Positions 23,673 to 32,954 of a stretch of DNA of 64,000 nt are shown piece after piece; position 1 is the first letter of the stretch, and the number at the start of each line of letters is the position of its first letter. The DNA is taken from positions 28,663 to 92,662 of the forward strand of contig NZ_JAUQWH010000014.1 in NCBI RefSeq assembly GCF_030757795.1, given 5' to 3'. Position numbers and translations under genes: made by a program. Source of the stretch: Actinoplanes oryzae. GTDB lineage: Bacteria; Actinomycetota; Actinomycetes; Mycobacteriales; Micromonosporaceae. The notes under the pieces are model-generated. The model ran no database searches and was not told the DNA's origin. It saw nothing but the letters and a program-made list of their open reading frames with translations.

Positions 23673-24578
23673 ATGACATTTCATGTTGTTGTCGGAGCCG
23701 GCCCGACCGGCACCGCCACCGCGCTCCTGCTCGCCGAGTCCGGGGACGACGTCCGCGTGGTCACGCGACGAGGCACCGGGCCGGCGCACCCCCGGATCGA
23801 GCTGACCGCCGCGGACGTCACGTCCGGGCTCGCCGACCTGACCACGGGCGCCGCCATGTTGATCAACTGTGCGATGCCGCCGTACCACCGATGGCCGGAG
23901 GAGGCACCCGCGTTGTCGAACGCCCTGGTGACCGCGGCCGAGCAGACCGGCGCGGGGTATGTGAGCCTGGGTAACGCCTACGCCTACGGGCCGTCCGACG
24001 GTCCGCTGACCGCCGATCTGCCGCTGCGCCCCACCACCGTGAAGGGCCGCGTGCGGGCGCAGATGTACCGCGACGGCCTCGCCGCGCACGAGGCGGGCCG
24101 GTTGCGGTTCGCGGAGATCCGGGCGGCTGACTACCTCGGCGTGGGCGCGCTGTCCACGTTCACCTTGTTCATCGGTCCCCAGGTCCAGACCGGCCGGGAG
24201 GTGGTGATCCCGGCCGATCTGGACGTGGCACACAGCTGGACCTACACGGGTGACGTGGCCCGGACGCTCGTCGCGGTGGCACGATCCGAGCGGTCGTGGG
24301 GCCGGGCCTGGCACACGCCGCAGACCTCGGACCTGTCCGTCCGCGAGATCGCCACCCGGTTCGCCACGGTGTCCGGCAGCTCGCAGCCGGCCGCCCGCGA
24401 GATGACGCCCCTGGAGCTCCACGCGGCGATGGCGGACCCGGTGATGGTCGAGCTGGCGGAGATGCAGTACCTGTTCTATCGCGACAGCGTCCTGGACTGG
24501 TCATCGACGGCTGCCGAGTTCGATCTGAAGCCGAAGCCGCTCGACGACGTGCTGCGGGAGCTGGCCGCCGCGGCCTAG
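23673..24578 (+). CDS. NAD-dependent epimerase/dehydratase family protein
   Basis: This is a 301-residue Rossmann protein with the N-terminal nucleotide motif [13 protein letters not shown] (residues 8-20). The middle segment [17 protein letters not shown] resembles the epimerase active-site region. The substrate is unknown. The ATG follows GAGGGC. It is divergent from the AraC gene over a 75-bp, relatively AT-rich promoter region. Its TAG shares the four bases CTAG with the stop of the convergent IF-1 gene. Confidence 0.87.
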   Translation: MTFHVVVGAGPTGTATALLLAESGDDVRVVTRRGTGPAHPRIELTAADVTSGLADLTTGAAMLINCAMPPYHRWPEEAPALSNALVTAAEQTGAGYVSLGNAYAYGPSDGPLTADLPLRPTTVKGRVRAQMYRDGLAAHEAGRLRFAEIRAADYLGVGALSTFTLFIGPQVQTGREVVIPADLDVAHSWTYTGDVARTLVAVARSERSWGRAWHTPQTSDLSVREIATRFATVSGSSQPAAREMTPLELHAAMADPVMVELAEMQYLFYRDSVLDWSSTAAEFDLKPKPLDDVLRELAAAA

Positions 24579-24799
24579 TTGCGGTAGCGGAAGAGGATGC
24601 GGCCGCGGGTCAGGTCGTACTGGCTCAGCTCCACGAGCACCCGGTCGGACAGCAGGATCTTGATGTAGTTCCTGCGGATCTTCCCGCTGACGTGCGCCAG
24701 GACGACGTGGCCGTTGGTCAGCTCGACGCGGAAGTGGGCGTCACGCAGGCACTCCACCACCGTGCCGTCGACCTTGATGCCGTCGGTCGCCGGGGCCAT
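24575..24799 (-). CDS. Translation initiation factor IF-1 homologue
   Basis: This is a 74-residue S1/OB-fold protein with the IF-1 core: [38 protein letters not shown]-like [18 protein letters not shown] and ending RYRN. IF-1 binds the ribosomal A site during initiation. Its position behind a GNAT gene, away from the usual ribosomal-protein/rpsM cluster, suggests a second, specialised copy rather than the housekeeping infA. Its ATG overlaps the GNAT stop (TGATG), so it is translationally coupled. The stop is shared with the convergent epimerase in CTAG. Confidence 0.9.
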   Translation of the reverse strand: MAPATDGIKVDGTVVECLRDAHFRVELTNGHVVLAHVSGKIRRNYIKILLSDRVLVELSQYDLTRGRILFRYRN

Positions 24800-25533
24800 C
24801 AGTGGAGCACCAGCTCGAGGTTGCTGCCGTGGCGGCGCGCTCCGGCCGCTTCGACCAGGGCGATCGCGGCGGCGTTGGCCTCGTGGACCTCCGCCGACAC
24901 CGTCGCGACCCCGCGTTCCCGAGTCGTGCGCAGCACCTCTGCCAGCAGCGCCCGGGCGATGCCGCGGCGGCGGTGGCCGGCCCGGACGGCGAGGAGGCCG
25001 ATCCGGGTCTGCCTCGGCAGCGGCACCAGCCGGGCGAAGCCCACGTACGCGCCGGACTCGGCGGCGACCACGTATCGGGCCGGGTCGAGCGGGCGGGACA
25101 GGACCGCTGCCGGCATCGTGTCCCAGCCGACGGACGACTCGATCTCGGCGTGCAGTGCACGGTCGAGGCGGCGCAGCGGCCGCAGCTCGGCGGTCCCGGC
25201 GGGCAGCAGCGTCACGCCCGGTGGCGGCGGGACGGGGGCCGTGCCGGCTGCCATGACGTACTCCCACTCCCGGCGCCGGGTCGTCAGCCCGGCCTGCCGC
25301 CAGCGGGCGATCAGGCCGAGGTCGGCCTCGTCCACGACCGTGTACAACGGCCGGGGCAGCGCGGCCAGCATGACCTCGGCGAGCCGCTCGAAGACCGGGT
25401 CGCGCCAGGCGTCGACGCTGAGGAAGAGGCGGCCGTCGGGACGGGGCGACGCCTCGCCCCGGCCGACCACGAGGTCGTCGTCGAGGGCATGCCACTGCCG
25501 CTCGCCGACTCGCACGATGACGAGTGTGTTCAT
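24799..25533 (-). CDS. GNAT-family N-acetyltransferase
   Basis: The protein has 244 residues. The C-terminal GNAT domain has the acetyl-CoA loop [19 protein letters not shown] and the later [18 protein letters not shown] motif; the N-terminal half may be a second, degenerate GNAT-like domain. The acceptor is unknown. The ATG at 25533 has AAAGGTG upstream. It is co-transcribed with the IF-1 gene, and a short leader ORF precedes it by 46 bases. The pairing hints at acetylation or stress control of translation, but that is speculation. Confidence 0.87.
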   Translation of the reverse strand: MNTLVIVRVGERQWHALDDDLVVGRGEASPRPDGRLFLSVDAWRDPVFERLAEVMLAALPRPLYTVVDEADLGLIARWRQAGLTTRRREWEYVMAAGTAPVPPPPGVTLLPAGTAELRPLRRLDRALHAEIESSVGWDTMPAAVLSRPLDPARYVVAAESGAYVGFARLVPLPRQTRIGLLAVRAGHRRRGIARALLAEVLRTTRERGVATVSAEVHEANAAAIALVEAAGARRHGSNLELVLH

Positions 25534-25579
25534 CGGTGTCACCTTTCGAGAGATCCCCAAGGGACGCTCCCGGGCGGCA

Positions 25580-25639
25580 CCTAGCGCAGACGCCCGACCG
25601 TGGCGGGGGTGGGGAGCACCCACGTCGCTACATCGTTCA
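25580..25639 (-). CDS. Putative 19-residue leader peptide
   Basis: This GTG-initiated short ORF ([19 protein letters not shown]) has CCCGAGGAGGTGAG upstream, the same block seen before the leader at 15200-15256, and shares the Trp-Val-Leu core encoded by TGGGTGCTC. It ends 46 bases before the GNAT start. It is probably translated; the role is unknown. Confidence 0.5.
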
Positions 25640-25815
25640 CGGTGCTCACCTCCTCGGGCCGGGCCTCGGTCGGCGATCACCGTACCGGCACCGCCGGACA
25701 CCGGTCCACCGATTTACCGGCGCCGAGGGCGACGGGGCGGCCGAGCATGACGGGAAGGGCCGAGGGCGACGGGGGCGGCCGAGCAGGCGGGACCGGCCGT
25801 CGGAGGGGCGGCGGC
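25640..25815. other. Intergenic region with a short direct repeat
   Basis: No gene is seen. Around 25720-25790 the sequence GCCGAGGGCGACGG followed by CGGCCGAGCA occurs twice, about 35 bp apart. The region should hold the promoter of the leader/GNAT/IF-1 unit (minus strand), but no convincing -35/-10 pair was recognised. Confidence 0.5.
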
Positions 25816-26637
25816 TCAGGGGTCCATCGGGCGGACGCGGACCGTGCCGGCGCGCGCGCTGGCGGGGTGCAGGCGGTGCAGGAGGAGGAGCGGGTGGAAG
25901 GCCATGAGCATCAGGCGGGAGCTGAGCCAGGCGCGCTGGACGGCCCAGGGGGCGGTGAGCTGGTCATGCGTACGGATGCCGTGCTCGGTGGTGAGCAGGT
26001 AGTCGCGGAAGTCGCGGCGCCGGACCTGGATGCGGCGGCCCGAGGTCCCGGCCGCCAGTTCGGGGGCGTAGACGATGCGCCGGCCGGCGGCGTAGAGGTG
26101 GATGCCGAGGTCGAGGTCCTCGTGCAGCGCCGGGTCGTGGCAGACGGCGTTCCGCACGGTCCGCCAGGCTCCGGCGCGTACGGCCATGTTGGCGCCGTAG
26201 AGCCAGTCGAGCCCGTCCGGGGTGCGGGCGCAGATCCAGCGGAGCAGGCGGTCGCCCGCGCCGACCAGCCGGGGCAGGCGCATGTCGTAGTAGCTGACCG
26301 GTCCGGTGGCGGCGCCGATCGCGGGGTCGGCGAAGACGGTGTGCAGGCCTTCGACCCAGCGCGGGCCGACCCGGGTGTCGGCGTCGATGCGTCCCAGCAC
26401 GTCGCCGGTCGCCGCGTCGAAGCCGGCCGTGCGGGCGTGCTGCACGCCCTGCCGCGGCTCGCGCACCAGCCGCACCTGGTCCCCGTAGGGCGCGAGCGCG
26501 GCCACCGTCGCGTCGGTCGAGTTGTTGTCCACCACCACGAGCTCGTCGGGTGCGACGGTCTGCCGGAGCAGCGCGTCCAGGCAGGGGCCGATCATCCCGG
26601 CCTCGTTGAACACCGGGATCACGACCGAGACCCGCAT
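25816..26637 (-). CDS. Glycosyltransferase family 2
   Basis: The protein has 273 residues with a GT-A fold: VSVVIPVFNEAGMIG at the N-terminus, VVDNNSTDAT for nucleotide-sugar binding, the metal motif IDADT (DxD) and later HEDLDLGIHLYAAGRR. It transfers a sugar from an activated donor, probably to a lipid or cell-envelope acceptor at the inner face of the membrane; a weak hydrophobic stretch near residue 245 could associate with the membrane. The ATG at 26637 has GGGGAG five bases upstream. Confidence 0.9.
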   Translation of the reverse strand: MRVSVVIPVFNEAGMIGPCLDALLRQTVAPDELVVVDNNSTDATVAALAPYGDQVRLVREPRQGVQHARTAGFDAATGDVLGRIDADTRVGPRWVEGLHTVFADPAIGAATGPVSYYDMRLPRLVGAGDRLLRWICARTPDGLDWLYGANMAVRAGAWRTVRNAVCHDPALHEDLDLGIHLYAAGRRIVYAPELAAGTSGRRIQVRRRDFRDYLLTTEHGIRTHDQLTAPWAVQRAWLSSRLMLMAFHPLLLLHRLHPASARAGTVRVRPMDP

Positions 26638-26773
26638 CCGACTCCCCACGGACGTCCACAGTATGCAGGCCCGGCCACCCCAAAGACCGTGGCGACCCGT
26701 TTACGCCCTCCGAGGCCGGGCACCCGCCAGGTACACGGCCGAGGTTGTGGCCGCGACCGAGGCGGAGGCCGTC

Positions 26774-27448
26774 ATGAGCACTTCCCCAGACCGCGGGAGC
26801 CCCGCACCCACCGGAGCACGGGCGGCGGGCTCGGAGGACACCGGGGCGCGGGCGGCCGACCTGCCTGGTCAGCGGCACGGCGCGACCGTCGATCCCACCG
26901 ACCGGCGGGCCGTGCTGGCGCGGGAGAAGGAGCGTTACGGCGGCATCAAGTGGGGGTCGGCGTTCTTCGGCTGGCTGACCGCCACCGGCACCGCCGTGCT
27001 GCTCACCGCCCTGCTCGTGGCCGCCGGCGTCACCGTGGGCATCGCCACCGGCACCGATGCGGACGAGGCGCGGGACGAGGCCGCGACCATCGGGCTCGCC
27101 GGCGGGCTCACGCTGCTGGCGGTCCTGTTGGTCGCGTACTTCTGCGGGGGTTACGTCGCCGGGCGCATGGCCCGCTTCAGCGGCGTCAAGCAGGGCGTCG
27201 CCGTCTGGATCTGGGCCGTGGTCATCGCCGTCGCCGTGGCGGGCGCGGGCGCCGCGCTCGGTGACAAGTACGACCTGCTCGACCGGATCGGCGGCTTCCC
27301 GCGCCTGCCGATCGGCGGCGACGTCACCACCGGCAGCATCGTCGCGATCGTCATCGCCGTGGTCGCCGCCCTGGTCGGGGCCGTCCTGGGCGGGGTCGCG
27401 GGGATGCGCTACCACCGCCGGGTCGACGAGGCCGGGCTCGGCCGCTGA
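26774..27448 (+). CDS. Four-helix integral membrane protein (YrzE-like)
   Basis: The protein has 224 residues: a polar N-terminal tail (about 1-58), then four hydrophobic helices near residues 62-92, 105-128, 140-162 and 186-210. The arrangement resembles TIGR04086/YrzE-type membrane proteins common in actinobacteria. It has no catalytic motif. It is followed 14 bp later by a PRC-barrel/DUF2382 stress protein, and the two are probably co-transcribed. Confidence 0.75.
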   Translation: MSTSPDRGSPAPTGARAAGSEDTGARAADLPGQRHGATVDPTDRRAVLAREKERYGGIKWGSAFFGWLTATGTAVLLTALLVAAGVTVGIATGTDADEARDEAATIGLAGGLTLLAVLLVAYFCGGYVAGRMARFSGVKQGVAVWIWAVVIAVAVAGAGAALGDKYDLLDRIGGFPRLPIGGDVTTGSIVAIVIAVVAALVGAVLGGVAGMRYHRRVDEAGLGR

Positions 27449-27462
27449 GAGGGAGGACTTCG

Positions 27463-28182
27463 ATGATCACCCGGGACGCCGTCCGCGGCCTGTACGGCGC
27501 CGACGTCTACAGCACCGACGGCGACAAGATCGGCTCGGCCGGGCAGGTGTACCTCGACAACGACACCGGACTGCCCGCCTGGCTGGCCGTCCGCACCGGC
27601 CTGTTCGGCAAGAAGGAGTCCTTCGTGCCGCTGCAGGACGCCACCCTCACCGACGGGCGGCTGGAAGTGCCCTTCGCCAAGAGCCGGGTCAAGCACGCAC
27701 CGCGCATCGACCAGGACGGCGAGCTGAGCCCCGCCGACGAGGACGAGCTCTACCGCTACTACGGCACGGCGCACGACGCGGAGGCGCCGCCGGAGGGCGA
27801 CGAGCGGGGTTCCGATGACGCGATGACCCGGTCCGAGGAACGGCTTGTCCCCCATACGCGCACCGAAGTGACCGGCAAGGCCCGGCTCCGCAAGTACGTG
27901 GTCACCGAGCAGCGGCAGGTCGACGTCCCCGTCACGCGCGAAGAGGTCCGCCTGGAGCAGGAGCCCGCCGACAGTCGCGGGCCGGTGGACGCCGTACCGG
28001 GCGGGCGGGGTGCGGACGACGAGGACCCGGGGATGACCTTGTGGGCCGAGGAACCCGTCGTCACCACGCGCAAGGTGCCCGTGGAGCGGGTGCGGCTGCG
28101 CAAGGACACGGTCACCGATCACGAGACCGTCAGCGGCGAGGTCCGCAAGGAGCGGATCGAGCTGGAGGAAGAGGGCCGCTGA
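27463..28182 (+). CDS. PRC-barrel and DUF2382 (YsnF/AvaK) domain protein
   Basis: The protein has 239 residues. An N-terminal PRC-barrel (about 1-80: LYGADVYSTDGDKIGSAGQVYLD) is joined by an acidic linker to a C-terminal DUF2382 domain (about 120-235) with the paired signature RKYVVTEQRQVDVPVTREEV and a second half VPVERVRLRKDTVTDHETV. Such proteins are induced by general stress in related bacteria; the function is not established. The ATG has GGGAGGA upstream and follows the membrane protein gene. Confidence 0.9.
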   Translation: MITRDAVRGLYGADVYSTDGDKIGSAGQVYLDNDTGLPAWLAVRTGLFGKKESFVPLQDATLTDGRLEVPFAKSRVKHAPRIDQDGELSPADEDELYRYYGTAHDAEAPPEGDERGSDDAMTRSEERLVPHTRTEVTGKARLRKYVVTEQRQVDVPVTREEVRLEQEPADSRGPVDAVPGGRGADDEDPGMTLWAEEPVVTTRKVPVERVRLRKDTVTDHETVSGEVRKERIELEEEGR

Positions 28183-28266
28183 CCACGGCGCGGCCCGCAC
28201 CACTGTTCACCGGCATGTCATCGCCGACGGGAGGCGCCGTCCGCTCGCGCACGGCAGGCTGGGCCC

Positions 28267-28461
28267 GTGAACACCTACGGCCTGCTGTTCGGCGGCCTGG
28301 CCCTGGCCTGGGGTGCCGTGGTCGCCTTTCTCGATCAGCCCGCCGGCCCGTCGAGCGCCGAGCGGTCCGGCGCCGAGGGCCGCCGGGTCTGCACCGTTCT
28401 GCTGATCGTGTGCGCCGTGGTGACCAGCGTCGGCATCATCACCGCCGCCACCTCGGACTGA
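28267..28461 (+). CDS. Small two-helix membrane protein, 64 residues
   Basis: This starts at GTG and reads MNTYGLLFGGLALAWGAVVAF, followed by a polar loop and a second hydrophobic segment VCTVLLIVCAVVTSVGIITAA. Two transmembrane helices with a short hydrophilic loop are predicted. No family is recognised. It could belong to the preceding envelope/stress cluster. Confidence 0.6.
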   Translation: MNTYGLLFGGLALAWGAVVAFLDQPAGPSSAERSGAEGRRVCTVLLIVCAVVTSVGIITAATSD

Positions 28462-28523
28462 GCGCCTCCCCACGGGGACCGGCGGCCGCGGCACGAGGCC
28501 ACGGCCGCCGGGGCGGTGCGCTG

Positions 28524-31382
28524 TCAGTTGGTGAAGACCTGGAACTCCGAGGCGACCGTGTTGGCCGCGGCGGGGGCTCCGGTGGCGCAGTCGGACAGGC
28601 TGCGGGGGTCGTTCTCCTGCTCACCGGCGTACGCCGGGTTGCCGGTGCACTGGTTGGTGAGGACCCGCAGCTTGACGTGGGTGGCGTTCGCCGGGCGGAC
28701 GGCGAACGACTTCATGATCAGGTTGGGGACCTTGGGCCGGAACGTGCTCGTCTCGAACGCGTTCGCCGGGCTGGTGTACGCCACCCGGTAACCCGCGTCC
28801 GACGCGCAGTCCGCGCCCGCCGCCGCGTTGCACGTCAGGATCTCGAACTGGCGCATGGTGCTGTACATCGACGCGGTGGTCGCCCCGGCGCCCGGGAACG
28901 AGCTGAGCTGGACGCGCGAGACCAGCTTGGCGGCCGTACCGGGCAGGTCGACCGTGACCTGACGCCCGGCCGCGCCGCCGGTGGCCGTCCAGACGGTGCC
29001 CTCGGCGTCGTCGACGAGCCGGCCCAGGTTGGTGCCGTCGCCGGTGATCGTGGCTCCGGCGGACGTCGAGGCCAGGTTGGTGGCCATGACCGCGCCGATC
29101 TGGGTGGTGACGCCCGGGTGGATCGTCTGGGTGATGCGCTTGTGGCCCAGGCCCGCGCCGATGGCCAGGAACTTGTACGTGCCCGGCGCCAGCGTGAACG
29201 TGTCCGGCAGCTCGGTCGCCGGGTCGGTGTCGGCGACCGGGGTGGCTCCGAAGTCGTAGTCGCCGATGTAGAGGCGCACCGGCTTGCCCGCCGCGTCGCC
29301 GAGCGCCTTGAACGTGACCTCGGAGTTCTCCACGTACGGGGAGGCGAAGCTCGCCACCGGGTCGAGGTCGGCCGGCCCGCTGGAGGCGCCGGCGCCCATG
29401 CCCCGGGCGGCGAACGCGTTCCACAGCAGGTCCTGGTTCGCCCCGTCGAAGCGCAGCGCGTCCGCGGTCAGCATGTTGTCGCGCATGTCGAGCATGCTGA
29501 TCTGGCCGGTGGCCGCGAGCAGGAACGAGTCGAACACCAGCTGGGCCCAGCGCCGGTTGCCGGGGCACTGCGTCGCCGGCGTCGTACCGGCAGCGCAGCT
29601 CTCCTGGAGGGCCCGCGTGCCGGCGCCGTAGCGGGCGAGGAAGGCCCGGCGGACGTCGAAGTTGGTGGCGCTCCAGATCTCGCCGTCGGCGTGGACCGCC
29701 GCGCCCCGGTCGTAGCCGAAGTCGGTGTAGTTGAGCGGGCTGTTGCTCATGTCGTAGTTGCGGATGCCCGTGGCGTTGTCGCCGGTCACGTACGCGCCGG
29801 TGACCGAGGCGGTGTTGCCCTTGGGGGTGTAGCCGCTCTCGTAGAGGTACTCCATGGCCATCAGGTCGGACCAGCTCTCGCCCATCGAGCCGCCCTGCTG
29901 GGAGCTGATGCCGCTGTCCGGGCCGGCGATCATGCGGTTGCTGATCGCGTGGGTGTACTCGTGGCCGATGACGGTCATGTCGTAGTCGCCGTCGACGCAG
30001 GGCGGGTAGCCGCTGCCGGCGAAGGGCTGCCACATGTACATGTTCGTCGTCGGCTGCATGCCGTCCGGCGGCGTGCTCTGGTTGGCGTTGTTGCGCGTGG
30101 TCGCCGTGGCCGCGCCCTGCTGCGCGTTGCCGCGCTCCGGGTCACCGCCCTTGCCGTACGGCAGCGTGTTGACCTTCTGCAGGTTCCACGTGGCCTCGGT
30201 GAAGCCCAGCCCGTACGACCAGTCGTGCATCCGGTTGTGCATGGCGAACAGGTTCGCCGTGGCCGCGTCGACGTCGGCCTGCTGCGGCGAGCTCAGCGTC
30301 GCCGGGTCGCACTTGCTGGTGGCCCACTGGTTGGTGAACGAGTACGTGTAGTACCGGTCGGGCTTGGTGGCGGCCGGCGTCGCGGGCGACCCGTCGCCCC
30401 ACAGCCGCACCGACTCGGCGGAGTTGCCCGTCGTGGTGAAGGTCGGCTGTCCCGTGGTGGCGTCGACGTCCCACGCGTTGCCGGTCGCCGGGTCGAGCAC
30501 CTTGCGCGAGCAGTTCGCCGACGTCACGCACCAGGTCTGGCGGGTGTCGGTGCCGGCGGCGTTCGGGGTGGCCGGGAAGACCTGCCAGTGCGGGTCGTCC
30601 TCGGCGAAGTTGACCAGGTTCTCCCGCAGCAGCACCTTGCCGTCGATCGCGTCGACGTACGTGGTGTAGCTCAGCGGGTGATCGCTGTCATCGGAGATCA
30701 TGACGACCTGGTACGCCGCCCGGGGCGCGGCGCCCGGCATCGGCACGGCCACCAGCTTCACCCGCTGGTCGGCCAGGTCCGCCTTCGCGATGCCCGCGTC
30801 GGCGAGCGCCCCGTCGAGGGCTTCCGAGGTGCTCAGCGTCGCCGCGGCGGGCGCCTCGGTGCGCGGGCTGAGTGACGATGTCACCCGGAGCACCTCGCCG
30901 CCCTTGACCGCGACGGCGACCAGGCCGTCGTGCGCGGCCGGCAGGTCTCCGAACTTCTGGCGCAGCAGCACGACCGCGCCGTCGCCGATCGGGGTGGTGG
31001 TGACCGTCTCGAGCTGGTCGACCGCGGTCGAGGTGAGCGCGAACAGGGCGGTGTTGCCCTTGAGATAGGCGCGCGCGACCGCGGCGGCGTCGCCCTTGAG
31101 CCCCTGGGCGAGCGCGCCCTTGACGGGGGTCACGGAGGCGGGCGTGCCGAGGTTGTTCCAGCGGGTGACCTGGCTGGTCCCGGAAAGCCGGGCGCGCTGC
31201 GCGGCGCTGGGAGCTGCAGCGCCGCGGTTGTCGACGAAGTCGTATTCGTGGCCCTCGTGATCGCCCACGAGAGGGGAGGGCGAGGGGGAGGGCGGTGCGG
31301 CGCTCGCGCCCAGCGGCGCGGTGGCGATCATCGTGGTGGCGGCGAGGATTCCGGCGACGGCGACCCGTCTGCGTATCGGCAC
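28524..31382 (-). CDS. Secreted M36-family (fungalysin-like) metalloprotease
   Basis: This is a 952-residue preproenzyme. A signal peptide ends near residue 28 (GASAAP), followed by an FTP-type propeptide (about 50-260) and the catalytic domain with HEYTH (His474, Glu475, His478) and the third ligand Glu502 in GESWSD. After about residue 660 come beta-rich C-terminal domains, including a galactose-binding/discoidin-like segment that may bind cell wall or glycans. It is an extracellular endopeptidase. The GTG at 31382 has AGGAGG five bases upstream. It is divergent from glcD; the intergenic sequence is AT-rich. Confidence 0.92.
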   Translation of the reverse strand: MPIRRRVAVAGILAATTMIATAPLGASAAPPSPSPSPLVGDHEGHEYDFVDNRGAAAPSAAQRARLSGTSQVTRWNNLGTPASVTPVKGALAQGLKGDAAAVARAYLKGNTALFALTSTAVDQLETVTTTPIGDGAVVLLRQKFGDLPAAHDGLVAVAVKGGEVLRVTSSLSPRTEAPAAATLSTSEALDGALADAGIAKADLADQRVKLVAVPMPGAAPRAAYQVVMISDDSDHPLSYTTYVDAIDGKVLLRENLVNFAEDDPHWQVFPATPNAAGTDTRQTWCVTSANCSRKVLDPATGNAWDVDATTGQPTFTTTGNSAESVRLWGDGSPATPAATKPDRYYTYSFTNQWATSKCDPATLSSPQQADVDAATANLFAMHNRMHDWSYGLGFTEATWNLQKVNTLPYGKGGDPERGNAQQGAATATTRNNANQSTPPDGMQPTTNMYMWQPFAGSGYPPCVDGDYDMTVIGHEYTHAISNRMIAGPDSGISSQQGGSMGESWSDLMAMEYLYESGYTPKGNTASVTGAYVTGDNATGIRNYDMSNSPLNYTDFGYDRGAAVHADGEIWSATNFDVRRAFLARYGAGTRALQESCAAGTTPATQCPGNRRWAQLVFDSFLLAATGQISMLDMRDNMLTADALRFDGANQDLLWNAFAARGMGAGASSGPADLDPVASFASPYVENSEVTFKALGDAAGKPVRLYIGDYDFGATPVADTDPATELPDTFTLAPGTYKFLAIGAGLGHKRITQTIHPGVTTQIGAVMATNLASTSAGATITGDGTNLGRLVDDAEGTVWTATGGAAGRQVTVDLPGTAAKLVSRVQLSSFPGAGATTASMYSTMRQFEILTCNAAAGADCASDAGYRVAYTSPANAFETSTFRPKVPNLIMKSFAVRPANATHVKLRVLTNQCTGNPAYAGEQENDPRSLSDCATGAPAAANTVASEFQVFTN

Positions 31383-31508
31383 GCAAACCTCCTGAACGGC
31401 GGCTGGAGGATCTCCCCAGACGCGCAGAGAGTACGTGACCATCGACCGTCGTAGATTAAGAACAGATTGCGATATCGACGGAAGGCTTCGTCCGGGTTAC
31501 TTTGAGCT

Positions 31509-32954
31509 ATGTCGACGTTGGGGACGCTCGCCGCCACGCTGCGGGCCGCCCTGGGCGATGACCGGGTCATCACCGACCGGCAGGAGCTGCGGACGTACGA
31601 GTGCGACGGCCTCGCCAACCACCGCGTCGTCCCCGGCGTCGTGGTCCTGCCCGCCGACACCGCCGAGTGCGCGCGCGTCGTGCGGGAGTGCGCCGCGGCG
31701 GGCGTACCCTTCGTGGCCCGCGGCAGCGGCACCGGGCTGTCCGGCGGTGCCCTCCCCCGCGCCGACGGCGTGCTGATCGTGACCGCGCGGATGCGCCGGA
31801 TCCTCGCGATCGACGCCGCCGACGAGCGCGCCGTCGTCGAGCCGGGCGTCATCAACCAGCACGTCACCCGGGCCGCGGCGGCGCACGGCTACTACTACGC
31901 GCCCGACCCGTCGAGCCAGCAGGTGTGCTCGATCGGCGGCAACGTCGCGGAGAACTCCGGCGGCGCGCACTGCCTCAAGTACGGCTTCACCACCCACCAC
32001 GTGCTCGGCGCGCAGATCGTCACGCCCGAGGGCGAGGTGGTCGAGCTGGGCGGTCCGGCCCCCGACCCGCCCGGGTACGACCTGCTGGGCGCGTTCGTCG
32101 GCGCGGAGGGCACGCTCGGGATCGCCACCCGGGTCACCGTCCGGCTGACGCGGCTGCCGCAAGCCGTACGCACGCTGCTCGCCGCCTTCGGGACCACCGC
32201 CGCGGCCGGCGCCGCCACCTCGGCCGTGATCGCCGCCGGGGTGATCCCCGCCGCCGTGGAGATGATGGACGCGCTGGCCGTCGAGGCCGCCGAGGCCGCC
32301 GTCGCGTGCGGCTACCCGACCGGCGCCGGGGCCGTGCTGATCGTCGAGCTGGACGGGCCGGCGGCCGAGGTGGAGGCCCAGTTCACGCAGGTCACCGCCC
32401 TGTTCGAGGCGCACGGCGGGACGGAGCTGCGGGTGGCGGCCGACGAGGCGGAGCGGGCACTGTTCTGGAAGGGACGCAAGTCGGCGTTCGCGGCGGTCGG
32501 CCGGATCAGCCCGGACTACATCGTGCAGGACGGCGTCATCCCGCGCACCGCGCTGCCGGAGGTGCTGGAACGCATCGGCGGCATCGCGGCCGATCACGGG
32601 GTCCGGGTCGCCAACGTCTTCCACGCCGGCGACGGCAACCTGCATCCGCTCGTGCTCTTCGACGCGGCCGTGCCCGGCGAGGAGGAACGCGCCGAGGAGG
32701 CCAGCGGGGCGATCATCGACCTGTGCATCGAGTACGGCGGCTCGATCACCGGCGAGCACGGGGTGGGCACGGACAAGGCCAAGTACATGCCGCGCATGTT
32801 CACCGCCGACGACCTGGACACGATGCAGCTGCTGCGGTGCGCCTTCGACCCGGCCGGGCTCGCCAACCCCGGCAAGATCTTCCCCGAGCCCCGGCTGTGC
32901 GGCGAGGTCCCGCGCAAGCACCACGGCGCCGATTCGCCGATCGGACTCTTCTGA
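31509..32954 (+). CDS. glcD: Glycolate oxidase FAD-linked subunit
   Basis: This 481-residue member of the FAD-linked oxidase (GlcD/D-lactate dehydrogenase) family has the FAD_binding_4 PP-loop region VVLPADTAECARVV and FVARGSGTGLSGGA near residues 45-85, GGNVAENSGGAHCLKYG, and the C-terminal substrate domain with HAGDGNLHP and ITGEHGVG. It oxidises glycolate (or D-lactate) to glyoxylate (pyruvate), passing electrons through GlcE and GlcF to the quinone pool. The gene ends exactly one codon before glcE begins, so glcDEF is an operon. No GlcC-type regulator is adjacent. Confidence 0.92.
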   Translation: MSTLGTLAATLRAALGDDRVITDRQELRTYECDGLANHRVVPGVVVLPADTAECARVVRECAAAGVPFVARGSGTGLSGGALPRADGVLIVTARMRRILAIDAADERAVVEPGVINQHVTRAAAAHGYYYAPDPSSQQVCSIGGNVAENSGGAHCLKYGFTTHHVLGAQIVTPEGEVVELGGPAPDPPGYDLLGAFVGAEGTLGIATRVTVRLTRLPQAVRTLLAAFGTTAAAGAATSAVIAAGVIPAAVEMMDALAVEAAEAAVACGYPTGAGAVLIVELDGPAAEVEAQFTQVTALFEAHGGTELRVAADEAERALFWKGRKSAFAAVGRISPDYIVQDGVIPRTALPEVLERIGGIAADHGVRVANVFHAGDGNLHPLVLFDAAVPGEEERAEEASGAIIDLCIEYGGSITGEHGVGTDKAKYMPRMFTADDLDTMQLLRCAFDPAGLANPGKIFPEPRLCGEVPRKHHGADSPIGLF

